64,000 bases of DNA, taken from positions 227,167 through 291,166 of the forward strand of contig NZ_JAKFHA010000007.1 of the NCBI RefSeq assembly GCF_021502675.1, in the 5' to 3' direction. A model generated the notes under the pieces. That model had not been told where the DNA came from and made no database searches. It worked only from the letters and a program-made list of their open reading frames with translations. Position numbers and translations under genes: made by a program. The stretch is from Yinghuangia soli. Lineage in GTDB: Bacteria > Actinomycetota > Actinomycetes > Streptomycetales > Streptomycetaceae. Position 1 is the first letter of the stretch, and each line of letters opens with the position of its first letter. This document shows, piece by piece, positions 42,441 through 53,861 of this stretch.

Positions 42441-44057
42441 GTGGTCACCTTCGAGGCTCTGCGCGACGCCAAGTTCGACGCGATCCGCGGCCACGCCGCG
42501 ACCTGGACCCGCACCATGCACCAACTCGACGACATCGCGCGGGACTTCGAACTCGGCGTATGCGGCATGACGGAACGCGGCGGCTGGCGCGGCGATGCCG
42601 CCGGCCTGGCCGACAGCATGCTGGAGACCACGCTGCGGCGCATCCGGATCGCCGCTCTGGAGACCCGCAGCATCGCCGCCGAACTCGACTTCGCGGTCGA
42701 GACCCTGGCCGCGACGCAGACCCGGTTGTTCAGCGAGATGCACGCCGCGCTCGGCGAGGGCTTCGTCGTCACGGTCGCCGGCGAACGCTTCACCGTGGCC
42801 GAGGCGATGGGCCCGACCGGACCGCGCGACGCACAGCAAGTGGCCGCGATCCAGGGCAAGATCGACGGCTACGCACAGCGGTTCCAGGCCATCTTGGCCG
42901 AAGCCGCGCAGGCCGATGCACTGCATGCCGCCGCACTGGCGAAGCTCTCCGCCGCCGAGGTCGCGGCCGGCGATGCGGCGGCCCTCAAGAACGCCACCGA
43001 GGACCTGCGCGGCATCTTCACCGGCATGCCCCCGGAGCAGGCGTCGACCTGGTGGGCCGCCCTCAGTGAGGCGCAACGGCAGGCGTACCTCCTGGATTTC
43101 CCGCACGAGATCGGCAGCATGGACGGGCTGCCCGCGGCGGTCCGCGACAGTGCGAACCGGGTCGCGCTCAGCCTGCGGCTGGCCGAACTCGGCCCGCTCG
43201 TCGCGGAGGGCACCGCCACCGTCGCCGAGCAGCGCGAGTGGAAGAACCTCAAGCGGATCGACCAGCAGCTCGCCACCAACCACGAGCGGCCGCCCGAATC
43301 GCAGCTGCTGCTCCTCAAGTTCGGCAACCAGTACCTCGACGGCCAAGTGGTCATGGCGATCGGCGATCCGGACACCGCGAAGAACACCGTGATCCAGGTG
43401 CCCGGCGTGAACGCGACGGTGAGCGGCAAACTGGAGGAGCAGGTCAGCCGGCTCACCCGGCTGCAGCGCGCCACCATCAAGGCCAGTCCCACCGGCGAGT
43501 CCGCCGCGGCGATCGTGTGGCTGGACTACGACGCCCCGGAAGCGGGCTTCGGGCGCTTCGGCAGCTCCATATCCCCGGATCGGGCCAAGCAAGGCGCCGA
43601 GAAATTCGACCGGTTCGTGGACGGCATGCGCGCCGCCGGGCCGCCGAACCAGCACCTCACGGCGAGCGGGCACAGCTACGGAACGTCGGTGGTGGCGTAC
43701 GCCGCTCGCGACGAAGACGGCCTGAACGCCGACGAGATCATGTTCGTGGGCAGCCCGGGCGTGCACGTGGACAACGTGGACGACCTCAACTTCGACCCCA
43801 CCCGCGTCTGGGTCGGCATGTCGGGCGACGACATGATCGCGCCGCCGGGCTTCGTCTTCCACGACCGCCTGCCGAACGACCCGGACTTCGGGGCGACCAG
43901 GTTCCCGGCCAACACAGGAGGGCACTTCAGCTATTGGGACATGAAGGACGAGAAGCTGGAGATCCCGGACACCAGCCTCGGGAACCAGGCGAAGGTGGCG
44001 GCGGGGGTGTACGACCCGCGCCAGAGCGCCCCGCCCTCGGCTACAAGCGGCCGGTGA
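42441..44057 (+). CDS. WXG-type helical domain fused to DUF1023 alpha/beta hydrolase
   Basis: Product of 538 residues, GTG 42441, no clear ribosome-binding site, 6 bp after the previous stop, so coupled. The N-terminal helical region contains a WXG turn (GGWRGDAAG, Trp49-Gly51). The C-terminal domain (about 280-538) is a DUF1023 hydrolase with nucleophile elbow SGHSYGTS, then FVGSPGVHVDNVDDL and HFSYWD near the end. A WXG/LXG-like domain followed by an enzyme is the layout of type VII effectors. The stop overlaps the next gene by 4 bases. Activity on lipids or esters is inference. Confidence 0.85.
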   Translation: MVTFEALRDAKFDAIRGHAATWTRTMHQLDDIARDFELGVCGMTERGGWRGDAAGLADSMLETTLRRIRIAALETRSIAAELDFAVETLAATQTRLFSEMHAALGEGFVVTVAGERFTVAEAMGPTGPRDAQQVAAIQGKIDGYAQRFQAILAEAAQADALHAAALAKLSAAEVAAGDAAALKNATEDLRGIFTGMPPEQASTWWAALSEAQRQAYLLDFPHEIGSMDGLPAAVRDSANRVALSLRLAELGPLVAEGTATVAEQREWKNLKRIDQQLATNHERPPESQLLLLKFGNQYLDGQVVMAIGDPDTAKNTVIQVPGVNATVSGKLEEQVSRLTRLQRATIKASPTGESAAAIVWLDYDAPEAGFGRFGSSISPDRAKQGAEKFDRFVDGMRAAGPPNQHLTASGHSYGTSVVAYAARDEDGLNADEIMFVGSPGVHVDNVDDLNFDPTRVWVGMSGDDMIAPPGFVFHDRLPNDPDFGATRFPANTGGHFSYWDMKDEKLEIPDTSLGNQAKVAAGVYDPRQSAPPSATSGR

Positions 44058-44848
44058 AGACATGGCAATTCGCTTTGCCGCTGGCGGTCGTCGTCGGCCT
44101 TCTGGTCCCGGTGTTCTCATGTGCGTATTGGAGTGTCGTGCCTAGGCCCACCGAGACCGCCACACTGCACCAGACGCGTACCGCGCTGTACGAGCAACTA
44201 CTCGGCCACTTACGGGCGATGGGCGGTCCCGGCGGGCAGGCCGAGATCTTCGGGTCGGTGGATTTCCTGCCCGGCGAATGCGAGACCGATCCGCTGCCGC
44301 GCACGATGAAGCGCGGCTACTACACGACCATGCTCCTGGTGAACTTCGTGATCCCCGGCGGCGACCAGCACAGCGCCTTCCGGGCCATCCGCGCGCAGGC
44401 GGAGCGCAGCGGCTTCGCCATCCGCGACTTCGCGAACCCGCCGAGCCGCCCGGTGGCGACCCGGGAGGGCGAGCCCGGCTACGGGACCGTCGACGAATGG
44501 CGGGTCTCCGGGGCGCGGTCCGCGGGCGGCGGCATGACGTTCGCGGCCTACACGGTCCAGCCGCAGACGTACGGTGCGCTCTCGATCACCAGCGGCTGCC
44601 GGCTCAGTCCGGATCCGTCCGAGGTGTACGACTACTTCTACATCACCGACCTGCCGCCCACGCTGCCGCCGACGACGCTCCATCCCCCGCCGCGACCGAC
44701 CTTCACACCGCCCGCGACGCCCACCTCGAACCCGTCGCTCCCCGGCCCGCCGCCGCTGACGCCGACCCCGGGACCGACCCCTGCCCCAGGTACGGCTGCG
44801 GCACCGAACACGTCTCCGCTCGGCCACATACGCGACGCGCTCGGCTGA
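44054..44848 (+). CDS. Membrane-tethered or lipoprotein-like partner of the WXG-esterase
   Basis: Product of 264 residues, GTG 44054 overlapping the previous stop by 4 bases. An N-terminal hydrophobic segment (FALPLAVVVGLLVPVFSCAYW) could be a lipobox-like signal or an uncleaved anchor. An extracellular alpha/beta domain of about 150 residues (TMLLVNFVIPGGDQHSAF, then VDEWRVSG) is followed by a Pro/Thr-rich tail. Residue 53 is encoded by TTA (44210-44212). Its place directly behind a putative effector suggests a secretion partner, target or immunity protein. No family is recognised. Confidence 0.65.
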   Translation: MKTWQFALPLAVVVGLLVPVFSCAYWSVVPRPTETATLHQTRTALYEQLLGHLRAMGGPGGQAEIFGSVDFLPGECETDPLPRTMKRGYYTTMLLVNFVIPGGDQHSAFRAIRAQAERSGFAIRDFANPPSRPVATREGEPGYGTVDEWRVSGARSAGGGMTFAAYTVQPQTYGALSITSGCRLSPDPSEVYDYFYITDLPPTLPPTTLHPPPRPTFTPPATPTSNPSLPGPPPLTPTPGPTPAPGTAAAPNTSPLGHIRDALG

Positions 44849-44994
44849 GCGCGGCCGGGAACGGCCAGGAATTCCGAGGGAGTTGCGAGGGTCCCTACAT
44901 CCGCTTTGCCGGATTCGGGCCCGCGCATGATCCCTAGCATCGGTGCTCCGCCCGGACCTCCCGCGGCGGCGAACCGATGGAGGGAGCCGCTTCC

Positions 44995-46923
44995 ATGAGC
45001 CACCGACCACGACGAGCCCGGGCCTTCCCGTCCGCGACGGCCGCAGCCCTCGTGTCCGGCAGCCTCCTCGCCCTCCTGGCCCCGCTGACCGTCGCGGCCC
45101 CGGCGGGCGCGGCCCCGGGCGCGGCATCGCCCGGACCGCCGCCGAAGATCGAGCTCGTCCTCGACCTCTCCGGTTCGATGAAGGCGGACGACGCGGGCGG
45201 GCAGACCCGGCTCGCGGCCGCCAAGCAGGCGGTCGCCCGGATCATCGACACGGCACCCGCCGACGCCCCGATCGGGCTGCGCGTCTACGGCGCCACGTAC
45301 CCCGGCGAGGACCGCGCCCAAGGCTGCGCGGACACCCAGCAGTTGGTCCCGGTCGCCCCGCTGACCGCGGAATCGCGCACCGCCGCCAAGCGGAAGGTCG
45401 AGGCGATGAACGCGGTCGGGTTCACCCCGATCGGCGTCGCCCTGCGGGCCGCCGCGGCCGACCTCGGCACCGAGGGGAAGCGGCGCATCGTGCTGGTCTC
45501 CGACGGCGACGACACCTGCGCCCCGCCGCCGCCCTGCGAAGTGGCCAAGGAACTCAAGGCCGCCGGGGTGGACCTGGCCGTCGACACGGTCGGCTTCAAG
45601 ACCTCGGGACCGGCCCGCGACCAGCTCAAGTGCATCGCGCGCGAGACCGGCGGCTCGTACACGGACGCCGCCGACGCCCAAGCGCTGGCCGCCAATCTCG
45701 GCACGCTGTTCCGCCGGGCGTGGACCACCTACCAGGCCACCGGGCGGCCGATCCAGGGCGCGCAGGACGGCTGCGCCGCCGCGCCGATGATCGAACCGGG
45801 CCAGTACCTCGACGGCTTCGCCGGCGGGCGCGACCTCTACTACCGGGTCAAGAAGCGCCCCGACCAGTTGCTGCAGGTCAGCGCGACGGCGGTCCTCCAC
45901 CGCGGCTACACCCGCAACTCCAGCATCACCGTCCTGGCCGGCCCCGTGTCGGACGGCGAACCGAGCGGCTGGATACGGGTCCTGAAGGCGGCCACCGGCT
46001 GGACGAACATCCTCACCGCGGGTGCCCGCACCAAGCCCGGCGCGTCCGCGCCCGGCGACGTCGGCTGCATCATGATCGAGAACACCATCACCGACGCAGG
46101 CGACCCGGTCACCCCGGTCGAGTTGCTGATCGGCATGGCCGATGCCGAGACCGCGAAGTCGCCTGCGCCCGAAGTCCCGGTGCGGACCGGCGCCTTGGCC
46201 GAAGGCGGATTCTCGTTCAACAGCGCGACGCCGATCGGCCCCGGCACCTACCGGCAGTCCATCGCGGTCGGCGAGGCGCCGCTGTGGCGGGTGGACCTGA
46301 AGGCCGGCCAGCGGCTGACCGTCAAGGCCGGGGTGGACATCGGCGCGGACTTCCCGTTCGAGGTCACCACCGGCTTCACGGTGCGGATCCACAATGCGGC
46401 GCGGAATCCGGCCACCTGCGATCCGGACGACTCCAGCCTGACGAAGCTGTTCGCCGGGAAGCCCGGACGCTACGAATGGACCTGCGGACCCTGGGAGATC
46501 ACCCGCTCGGCGGACCCCGCAGAGTGGGATTACGACGGGTATGCGATGCCCGGCACGTACTACATCCAGCTGCTGGTCGCGGAGCCGAAGACCGCCGCGC
46601 TCGGCGTGATCGTGCCGATCGATCTGACCGTCGACATCTCCGGCAGCCCGGTCCCGGGCGACGACCCGGTGTTCCACTTCGGCGACCCCGGGAACGGCAC
46701 CGGCGGCACCGGCGGCGCGGCCTCCGGGCAGACCCCGCAGAACGGGCCCGGTGATGGCGCCGCAAGCCCCGCACCGGGCACCCGGCCGGTCGCCGCGTCC
46801 GGCGACTCGACCGCGGAGAAGCTGGCGCTGCCGGCCGGCATCGTGCTGGCCGTACTCGCCGCCGGCGGCCTCGGCACCGTCCTGTGGCGGCGCCGCGCGG
46901 CCGGCGCCGGACCCGCCCGCTGA
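44995..46923 (+). CDS. Secreted, C-terminally anchored VWA-domain protein
   Basis: Product of 642 residues; ATG 44995 after GGAGGGAG. Sec signal peptide (cut near AGA or AAP, about residue 40). VWA domain from residue 51 with a MIDAS motif DLSGS (Asp57), GFTPIG (Thr) and VSDGDDTC (Asp). A beta-rich middle region (about 240-560) with several cysteines follows, then a Gly/Pro-rich stalk and one C-terminal membrane helix (LPAGIVLAVLAAGGLGTVLW) with RRRR. A surface adhesion or metal-dependent binding protein; ligand unknown. A GC hairpin follows. Confidence 0.88.
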   Translation: MSHRPRRARAFPSATAAALVSGSLLALLAPLTVAAPAGAAPGAASPGPPPKIELVLDLSGSMKADDAGGQTRLAAAKQAVARIIDTAPADAPIGLRVYGATYPGEDRAQGCADTQQLVPVAPLTAESRTAAKRKVEAMNAVGFTPIGVALRAAAADLGTEGKRRIVLVSDGDDTCAPPPPCEVAKELKAAGVDLAVDTVGFKTSGPARDQLKCIARETGGSYTDAADAQALAANLGTLFRRAWTTYQATGRPIQGAQDGCAAAPMIEPGQYLDGFAGGRDLYYRVKKRPDQLLQVSATAVLHRGYTRNSSITVLAGPVSDGEPSGWIRVLKAATGWTNILTAGARTKPGASAPGDVGCIMIENTITDAGDPVTPVELLIGMADAETAKSPAPEVPVRTGALAEGGFSFNSATPIGPGTYRQSIAVGEAPLWRVDLKAGQRLTVKAGVDIGADFPFEVTTGFTVRIHNAARNPATCDPDDSSLTKLFAGKPGRYEWTCGPWEITRSADPAEWDYDGYAMPGTYYIQLLVAEPKTAALGVIVPIDLTVDISGSPVPGDDPVFHFGDPGNGTGGTGGAASGQTPQNGPGDGAASPAPGTRPVAASGDSTAEKLALPAGIVLAVLAAGGLGTVLWRRRAAGAGPAR

Positions 46924-46928
46924 GACGG

Positions 46929-46956
46929 GGCGGGGGGGGCCGGGCGCCCCCCCGCC
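46929..46956. terminator. G/C-run hairpin between VWA gene and glgP
   Basis: 10-bp stem (46929-46938 with 46947-46956) made largely of an eight-G run and a seven-C run. It lies between convergent genes. The homopolymers also make the local sequence error-prone. Confidence 0.6.
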
Positions 46957-47052
46957 GCCCGCCGGCCCGGCCGGCCGCGCCGCCGGATTCCCGCATGCTC
47001 CCTCAGCGCAGCGGGAAGACGGACGCGCCGCCGCAGCGGACGCCGCTCGATC

Positions 47053-49698
47053 TCAGCGCAGCGGCAGGCCGTCCGCGACGCCCTCGTCGCCGGTGGGCAC
47101 CGCGATGAGGCCCAGTTCCGCCGGGGTGGCCAGCAGATTGTGTGCGGGCATCACCCGGACGGTGTAACCGAAGGGACCCGTACGGTCCAACGCGAGGGAC
47201 CCCTCGTAGAACCAGCGGCCGTGCTCGTCGCGGCGGACCGGCTTGAGCGGGGCCACCTCGCCGTCCACGATCGCGTCGCCGCCGTCCACCCGGCCGTGCA
47301 CGACCTGGACCTCGACGTCGGTGGGCTTGAGGTCGCCCAGGCTCACGAAAACCCGCAGGTCGAGCGTGTTGCCGACCTCGGGGGCGTCTCCTATCCCGCC
47401 GGACTCGACGTGGTCGACGCGGACCTGCGGCCACGAGGCGCGGACCTCGGCCTTCCAGTCCGCGAGCGCCCGCGCGCCGGCCAGTTCCTCGGCGGCCATC
47501 GACCGCGCCGCGATGGCGGCCGGTGCGTACAGGCTGTTGACGTAGTCCTTGACCATGCGCGAGGCCAGCACCTTCGGGCCCAGCGAGACGAGCGTGTGCT
47601 TGACCATTTCCAGCCAGCGGCTGGGCAGTTGGTCGGCGCCGCGGTCGTAGAAGCGGGCCGCGACACTGTGCTCGACCAGGTCGTAGAGCGCGTTGGCCTC
47701 CAGGTCGTCCCGGCGGTCCGGGTCCTCGATGCCGTCCGCGGTGGGGATGGCCCAGCCGTTCGAGCCGTCGTACCACTCGTCCCACCACCCGTCGAGGATC
47801 GACAGGTTCAGGCAGCCGTTGAGGGCCGCCTTCATGCCCGAGGTGCCGCACGCCTCCAGCGGCCGCAGCGGGTTGTTGAGCCACACGTCGCACCCGGGGT
47901 ACAGGTGCTGGGCCATCGCGATGTCGTAGTCCGGCAGGAAGACGATGCGGTGCCGCACGTCCTCGCCGTCGGAGAACTTCACCAGCTCCTGGACCAGGCG
48001 CTTGCCGCCCTCGTCCGCGGGGTGCGCCTTGCCGGCCACCACGATCTGGATGGGCCGGGTGGGGTGCAGCAGCAGCGCGCGCAGCCGGTCCTTGTCGCGC
48101 AGCATCAGGGTGAGCCGCTTGTACGACGGGACGCGGCGGGCGAACCCGATGGTCAGGACGTCCGGGTCCAAGGCGTGCTCGGTCCAGCCCAGTTCCGCAT
48201 CGCCCGCGCCGCGCTGCTTCCACGACTCGCGCAGCCGGACCCGGGCCTCCGCGACCAGCTTGGCGCGCAGCGTGCGGCGCAGCTCCCACACCGCCTGGGC
48301 AGGGATCCGGTCGAGGGCCGCCCAGCCGTGGCCTTCCTCGCCGAACCCGGCGCCGAAGTCCGGGCCGAGCTCGCGGCCGGCCAGCTCCAGGACGTCGCGG
48401 TCCACCCAGGTGGGGGCGTGCACGCCGTTGGTGATGGAGCCGATCGGCACCTCGGCCGGGTCGAATCCCGGCCACAGGCCCGCGAACATGCCCTGGCTGA
48501 CGTGCCCGTGCAGTTCGCTGACGCCGTTGGCGCGCTGCGCGAGGCGCAGGCCCATGACGGCCATGTTGAACACGCCGGGCTCGCCGCCCGGGAAGCTCTC
48601 CGCGCCGAGCGCGAGGACCCGGTCCACGGGCACGCCCGGGGCCGCGTTGTCGCCGCCGAAGTGCCGGGCGATCAGCTCCCGGTCGAAGCGGTCGATGCCC
48701 GCCGGGACCGGGGTGTGGGTGGTGAAGACGGTGCCGGCCCGGACCGCTTCCAGGGCCGCGTCGAAGTCCAGGCCGCGGGTCTCGTGGAACTCCCGGATGC
48801 GCTCCACGCCCAGGAAGCCGGCGTGGCCTTCGTTGGTGTGGAAGACCTCGGGCTGCGGGTGGCCGGTGAGTGCGCAGAACTCGCGCACCGCGCGGACGCC
48901 GCCGACACCGAGCAGCATCTCCTGGTGCAGGCGGTGCTCGCTGGTGCCGCCGTATAGCCGGTCGGTCACCTCGCGTTCGAACGGCTCGTTCTCCTCGATG
49001 TCGGAGTCGAGCAGCAGCAGCGGGACGCGGCCGACCTGCGCCTTCCAGATGCGGGCGTGCAGCTCGCGGTTGCCGGGCAGGCCGATGACGATCCGCGCGG
49101 CGCTGCCGTCCGGGTGCCGGACCAGGGTGAGCGGCAGCTCGTTGGGGTCGAGCAGCGGGTAGCGCTCCTGCTGCCAGGCGTCCCGGGACAGCGACTGGCG
49201 GAAGTAGCCGTGCTTGTACAGCAGGCCGACCCCGATGATCGGCACGCCCAGGTCGCTGGCCGCCTTGAGGTGGTCGCCGGCCAGGATGCCCAGGCCGCCG
49301 GAGTACTGCGGCAGCGCCGCGGTGATGCCGAACTCCGGGGAGAAGTACGCGATCGCGGTGGGTGCGCCGTCCGGGCGGCCGGCGCCCGGTTCGGGCAGCG
49401 TCTGGTACCAGCGCGCGCCGGTGAGGTAGTCGTCCAGGTCCTCGGCGGCCACCTGCAGCCGGGCCAGGAATCTGCGGTCCTCGGCGAGGGCGGCGAGTTT
49501 CCCGGTGGGCACCGCGCCGAGCAGGCGGACCGGATCCCGGCCGACCGCGGCCCAGGTCTCCGGATCGACGGATTCGAACAGGTCGCGCGTTTCCGGGTGC
49601 CAGGACCAGCGGAGGTTCATCGCCAGCCGGCCCAACGGCTCGAGCGGGGTGGGCAGCACGGTGCGCACGGTGAATCGGCGGATTGCTCTCACAGCCAT
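47053..49698 (-). CDS. glgP: Alpha-glucan phosphorylase (GlgP, short actinobacterial form)
   Basis: Product of 881 residues, ATG 49698. GT35 phosphorylase of the form with DUF3417 at the N-terminus (LPTPLEPLGRLAMNLRWSWHP). Blocks: AYFSPEFGITAALPQYSGGLGILAGDH, KRLTLMLRD, and C-terminal GTSGMKAALNGCLNLSILDGWW, which holds the PLP/phosphate-binding region. It releases glucose-1-phosphate (or maltosyl units from GlgE glucan) from chain ends with phosphate. Divergent from glgE, so the two arms of synthesis and breakdown share the 300-bp regulatory region at 49699-49998. Confidence 0.95.
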   Translation of the reverse strand: MAVRAIRRFTVRTVLPTPLEPLGRLAMNLRWSWHPETRDLFESVDPETWAAVGRDPVRLLGAVPTGKLAALAEDRRFLARLQVAAEDLDDYLTGARWYQTLPEPGAGRPDGAPTAIAYFSPEFGITAALPQYSGGLGILAGDHLKAASDLGVPIIGVGLLYKHGYFRQSLSRDAWQQERYPLLDPNELPLTLVRHPDGSAARIVIGLPGNRELHARIWKAQVGRVPLLLLDSDIEENEPFEREVTDRLYGGTSEHRLHQEMLLGVGGVRAVREFCALTGHPQPEVFHTNEGHAGFLGVERIREFHETRGLDFDAALEAVRAGTVFTTHTPVPAGIDRFDRELIARHFGGDNAAPGVPVDRVLALGAESFPGGEPGVFNMAVMGLRLAQRANGVSELHGHVSQGMFAGLWPGFDPAEVPIGSITNGVHAPTWVDRDVLELAGRELGPDFGAGFGEEGHGWAALDRIPAQAVWELRRTLRAKLVAEARVRLRESWKQRGAGDAELGWTEHALDPDVLTIGFARRVPSYKRLTLMLRDKDRLRALLLHPTRPIQIVVAGKAHPADEGGKRLVQELVKFSDGEDVRHRIVFLPDYDIAMAQHLYPGCDVWLNNPLRPLEACGTSGMKAALNGCLNLSILDGWWDEWYDGSNGWAIPTADGIEDPDRRDDLEANALYDLVEHSVAARFYDRGADQLPSRWLEMVKHTLVSLGPKVLASRMVKDYVNSLYAPAAIAARSMAAEELAGARALADWKAEVRASWPQVRVDHVESGGIGDAPEVGNTLDLRVFVSLGDLKPTDVEVQVVHGRVDGGDAIVDGEVAPLKPVRRDEHGRWFYEGSLALDRTGPFGYTVRVMPAHNLLATPAELGLIAVPTGDEGVADGLPLR

Positions 49699-49998
49699 CA
49701 GACCCTAGCCGGAACACGGCATGACTTGCGACAGTGGATGCGTTGTGTTTGCAGGGATGGCAAGATCTTGCAGGACGCCCCCAGAACCGACCCCATGACG
49801 AATCCGGAACGGCCGACCGCGGGGCCCAGGCACGGGCCCGGCGGGCGGTAAGCCGTGCGGTAATTGCGCCATTTGGACCGTGCCCCGTCCGCCGTCGTGA
49901 TCGTTGAATGAGCGCGTCCCCCCACTCGCCCTGCCCCTGCGCGGGTGAGCACACGTGTCGCAATCGCCGTTACCGGGCAGTCGAGCAGGAGCGTGGGC
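49699..49998. other. 300-bp glgP-glgE divergent regulatory region
   Basis: No gene. It holds the GCAAGATCTTGC palindrome and two CTTGCAG-like heptamers at 49748-49773 (separate entry) and the promoters of both transcription units. Near glgE, GTG 49945 and GTG 49993 are alternative in-frame starts for that gene. Confidence 0.5.
49748..49773. promoter_or_regulatory. CTTGCAG-type motifs and 12-bp palindrome, candidate MalR-like operator
   Basis: TTTGCAG at 49748-49754 and CTTGCAG at 49767-49773 lie 19 bp apart, and GCAAGATCTTGC at 49760-49771 is a perfect palindrome that contains an inverted copy of CTTGC. CTTGCAG heptamers are known in Streptomyces maltose and amylase promoters controlled by MalR (established knowledge). 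The motif also occurs by chance elsewhere in the window, so regulation here is inference. Confidence 0.4.
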
Positions 49999-52166
49999 AT
50001 GGGCAGTGCGGCCAAGAAGCGTCCCGGTATGCCGGTCCGGACTCCTCGGACTCCTCCGTCCCCGGGGAAGTCCGCTGCCGCCGACCGGCCGTCGGACGAA
50101 AAGGCCGCCGCCGCCCCGGCCCGCGCGGCAGCCCCGAAAGCGTTCGAGAAACGACTCGAGCAACGAGCAGCAGGACCGGAGCCGATGATCGGTCGAATCC
50201 CCATCCTCGACGTCCAGCCCCTCGTGGACTGCGGCACGCGCCCGGCGCGCTGTGTCGCCGGCGAGTCCTTCGAGGTCGGTGCCACGGTGTTCCGCGAGGG
50301 CCACGACGCCCTCGGCGTGAACCTGGTGCTGCGCGACCCGCGCGGCAAGGCCGGGCCGTATCTGCCGATGGCGCAAGGCGCACCCGGCACCGACCGGTGG
50401 CACGTGGAGATCACCGCGCCGACCGAGGGCATGTGGTCGTACGCGGTCGAGGCGTGGAGCGACCCGGTCGGCACCTGGCGGCACGCCGCGGGCATCAAGA
50501 TCCCGGCCGGCCAGGACGTCGAACTGGTCCTGGAGGAAGGCGCCCGGCTGCTGGAGCGGGCCGCCGAGGGCGTGTCCAAGCGGGCCGGGCAGGCCCCTGT
50601 CCTGGAGGCCGTCGACGCGCTGCGCGACACCGCCCGGCCCCCCGAGGAGCGGCTGGCGGCCGCGCTGGCCCCGGCGGTCGCCGACGTACTCGCCGCCCAC
50701 CCGCTGCGCGAACTGGTGACCTCCAGCGCGCGGTTCCCGCTGCAGGTGGAGCGGCCGCGGGCGCTGTTCGGGTCCTGGTACGAGTTCTTCCCGCGGTCCG
50801 AGGGCGCCGAGGTGGACCCGGCAGGCGTGCTGCCGCCGAAGTCGGGCACCTTCCGCACCGCGATGGAACGGCTGCCGGCGATCGCCGCGATGGGCTTCGA
50901 CGTCGCCTACCTGCCGCCGATTCACCCGATCGGCGCAGCGTTCCGCAAGGGCCCCAACAACTCGCTGGAGGCCGGGCCGCACGACCCCGGGTCGCCGTGG
51001 GCGATCGGCTCGCCGGAGGGCGGGCACGACGCGGTGCACCCGGATCTGGGCACCATCGAGGACTTCGACGCCTTCGTGGCCCGGGCCCGCGAACTGCGCC
51101 TGGAGATCGCGCTCGACTTCGCGCTGCAGGTGTCGCCGGACCACCCGTGGGTCCAGAAGCACCCCGAGTGGTTCACCCGGAGGGCGGACGGCTCGATCGC
51201 GTACGCGGAGAACCCGCCGAAGAAGTACCAGGACATCTACCCGGTCAACTTCGACGACGACTTCAACGGCATCGTGCGCGAGACGCTGCGCGTGCTGCGC
51301 TACTGGATGGCGCACGGCGTCCGGGTGTTCCGGGTCGACAACCCGCACACCAAGCCGGTGGTCTTCTGGGAGAAGGTCATCGCGGAGGTCAACGGCCGCG
51401 ACCCGGACGTCATCTTCCTCGCCGAGGCCTTCACGCGCCCGGCGATGATGCACACGCTGGCGAAGATCGGCTTCCAGCAGTCGTACACGTACTTCACCTG
51501 GCGGACCGGCAAGGACGAGCTGCAGGAGTACCTGACCGACCTGAGCGGCCCGTCCGCCGCCTACATGCGGCCGAACTTCTTCGTGAACACGCCGGACATC
51601 CTGCACGCGTCACTGCAGTACGGCGGGCCCGCGGCCTTCAAGATCCGGGCCGCGCTGGCCGCCACGCTGTCCCCGACCTGGGGCGTGTACGCGGGCTTCG
51701 AGCTCTTCGAGCACCTCGCGGTGGCGCCGGGCAGCGAGGAGTACCTGGATTCCGAGAAGTACCAATACCGGCCGCGGGATTGGGCAGCGGCGGAGCGGGA
51801 GGGACGCTCGCTCGCGCCGTACCTCACCACCCTTAACCGAGTGCGGCGACATCATCCGTCGCTGCAACAGCTGCGAAACCTGAAATTCCATCACACCGAC
51901 AACGATGCGGTGATGGCCTTCTCGAAGCGGACCCGTACGGGCGACGCAGAGGATCTCGTAGTAGTGGTCGTGAACCTCGACCCGCACGCGGTCCACGAGG
52001 CCACGGTGTCCTTGGACATGCCGTCGCTCGGTATGGACTGGCAGGACACGTTCCCGGTGCACGACGAGTTCACCGGGGCGAGTTACCGCTGGGGTCAGCA
52101 CAACTACGTGCGCCTCGACCCGGCACTCGAACCCGCGCATCTCTTCTCGGTCCGGAGGAACAACCC

Positions 52167-52170
<4 letters not shown>
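49999..52170 (+). CDS. glgE: Alpha-1,4-glucan:maltose-1-phosphate maltosyltransferase GlgE
   Basis: Product of 723 residues; ATG 49999 has AGGAG 7 bases upstream. GH13_3 enzyme using maltose-1-phosphate to extend alpha-glucan. Catalytic set: nucleophile Asp447 (RVDNPH), acid/base Glu476 (LAEAFTRP), Asp533 (NTPDIL). The spacing 29 and 57 equals that of Streptomyces coelicolor GlgE (394, 423, 480), and the 53-residue offset comes from an Ala/Pro-rich N-terminal extension. First gene of glgE-treS-pep2-glgB, with 4-base overlap into treS. Confidence 0.96.

Positions 52171-53857
<1,687 letters not shown>

Positions 53858-53861
<4 letters not shown>

Noticed and set aside
47002..47064. 13-bp direct repeat CTCAGCGCAGCGG 50 bp apart at the glgP stop
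   Set aside because: Similarity does not extend beyond the 13 bp; likely chance in GC-rich sequence, and not evidence for a duplicated glgP end.
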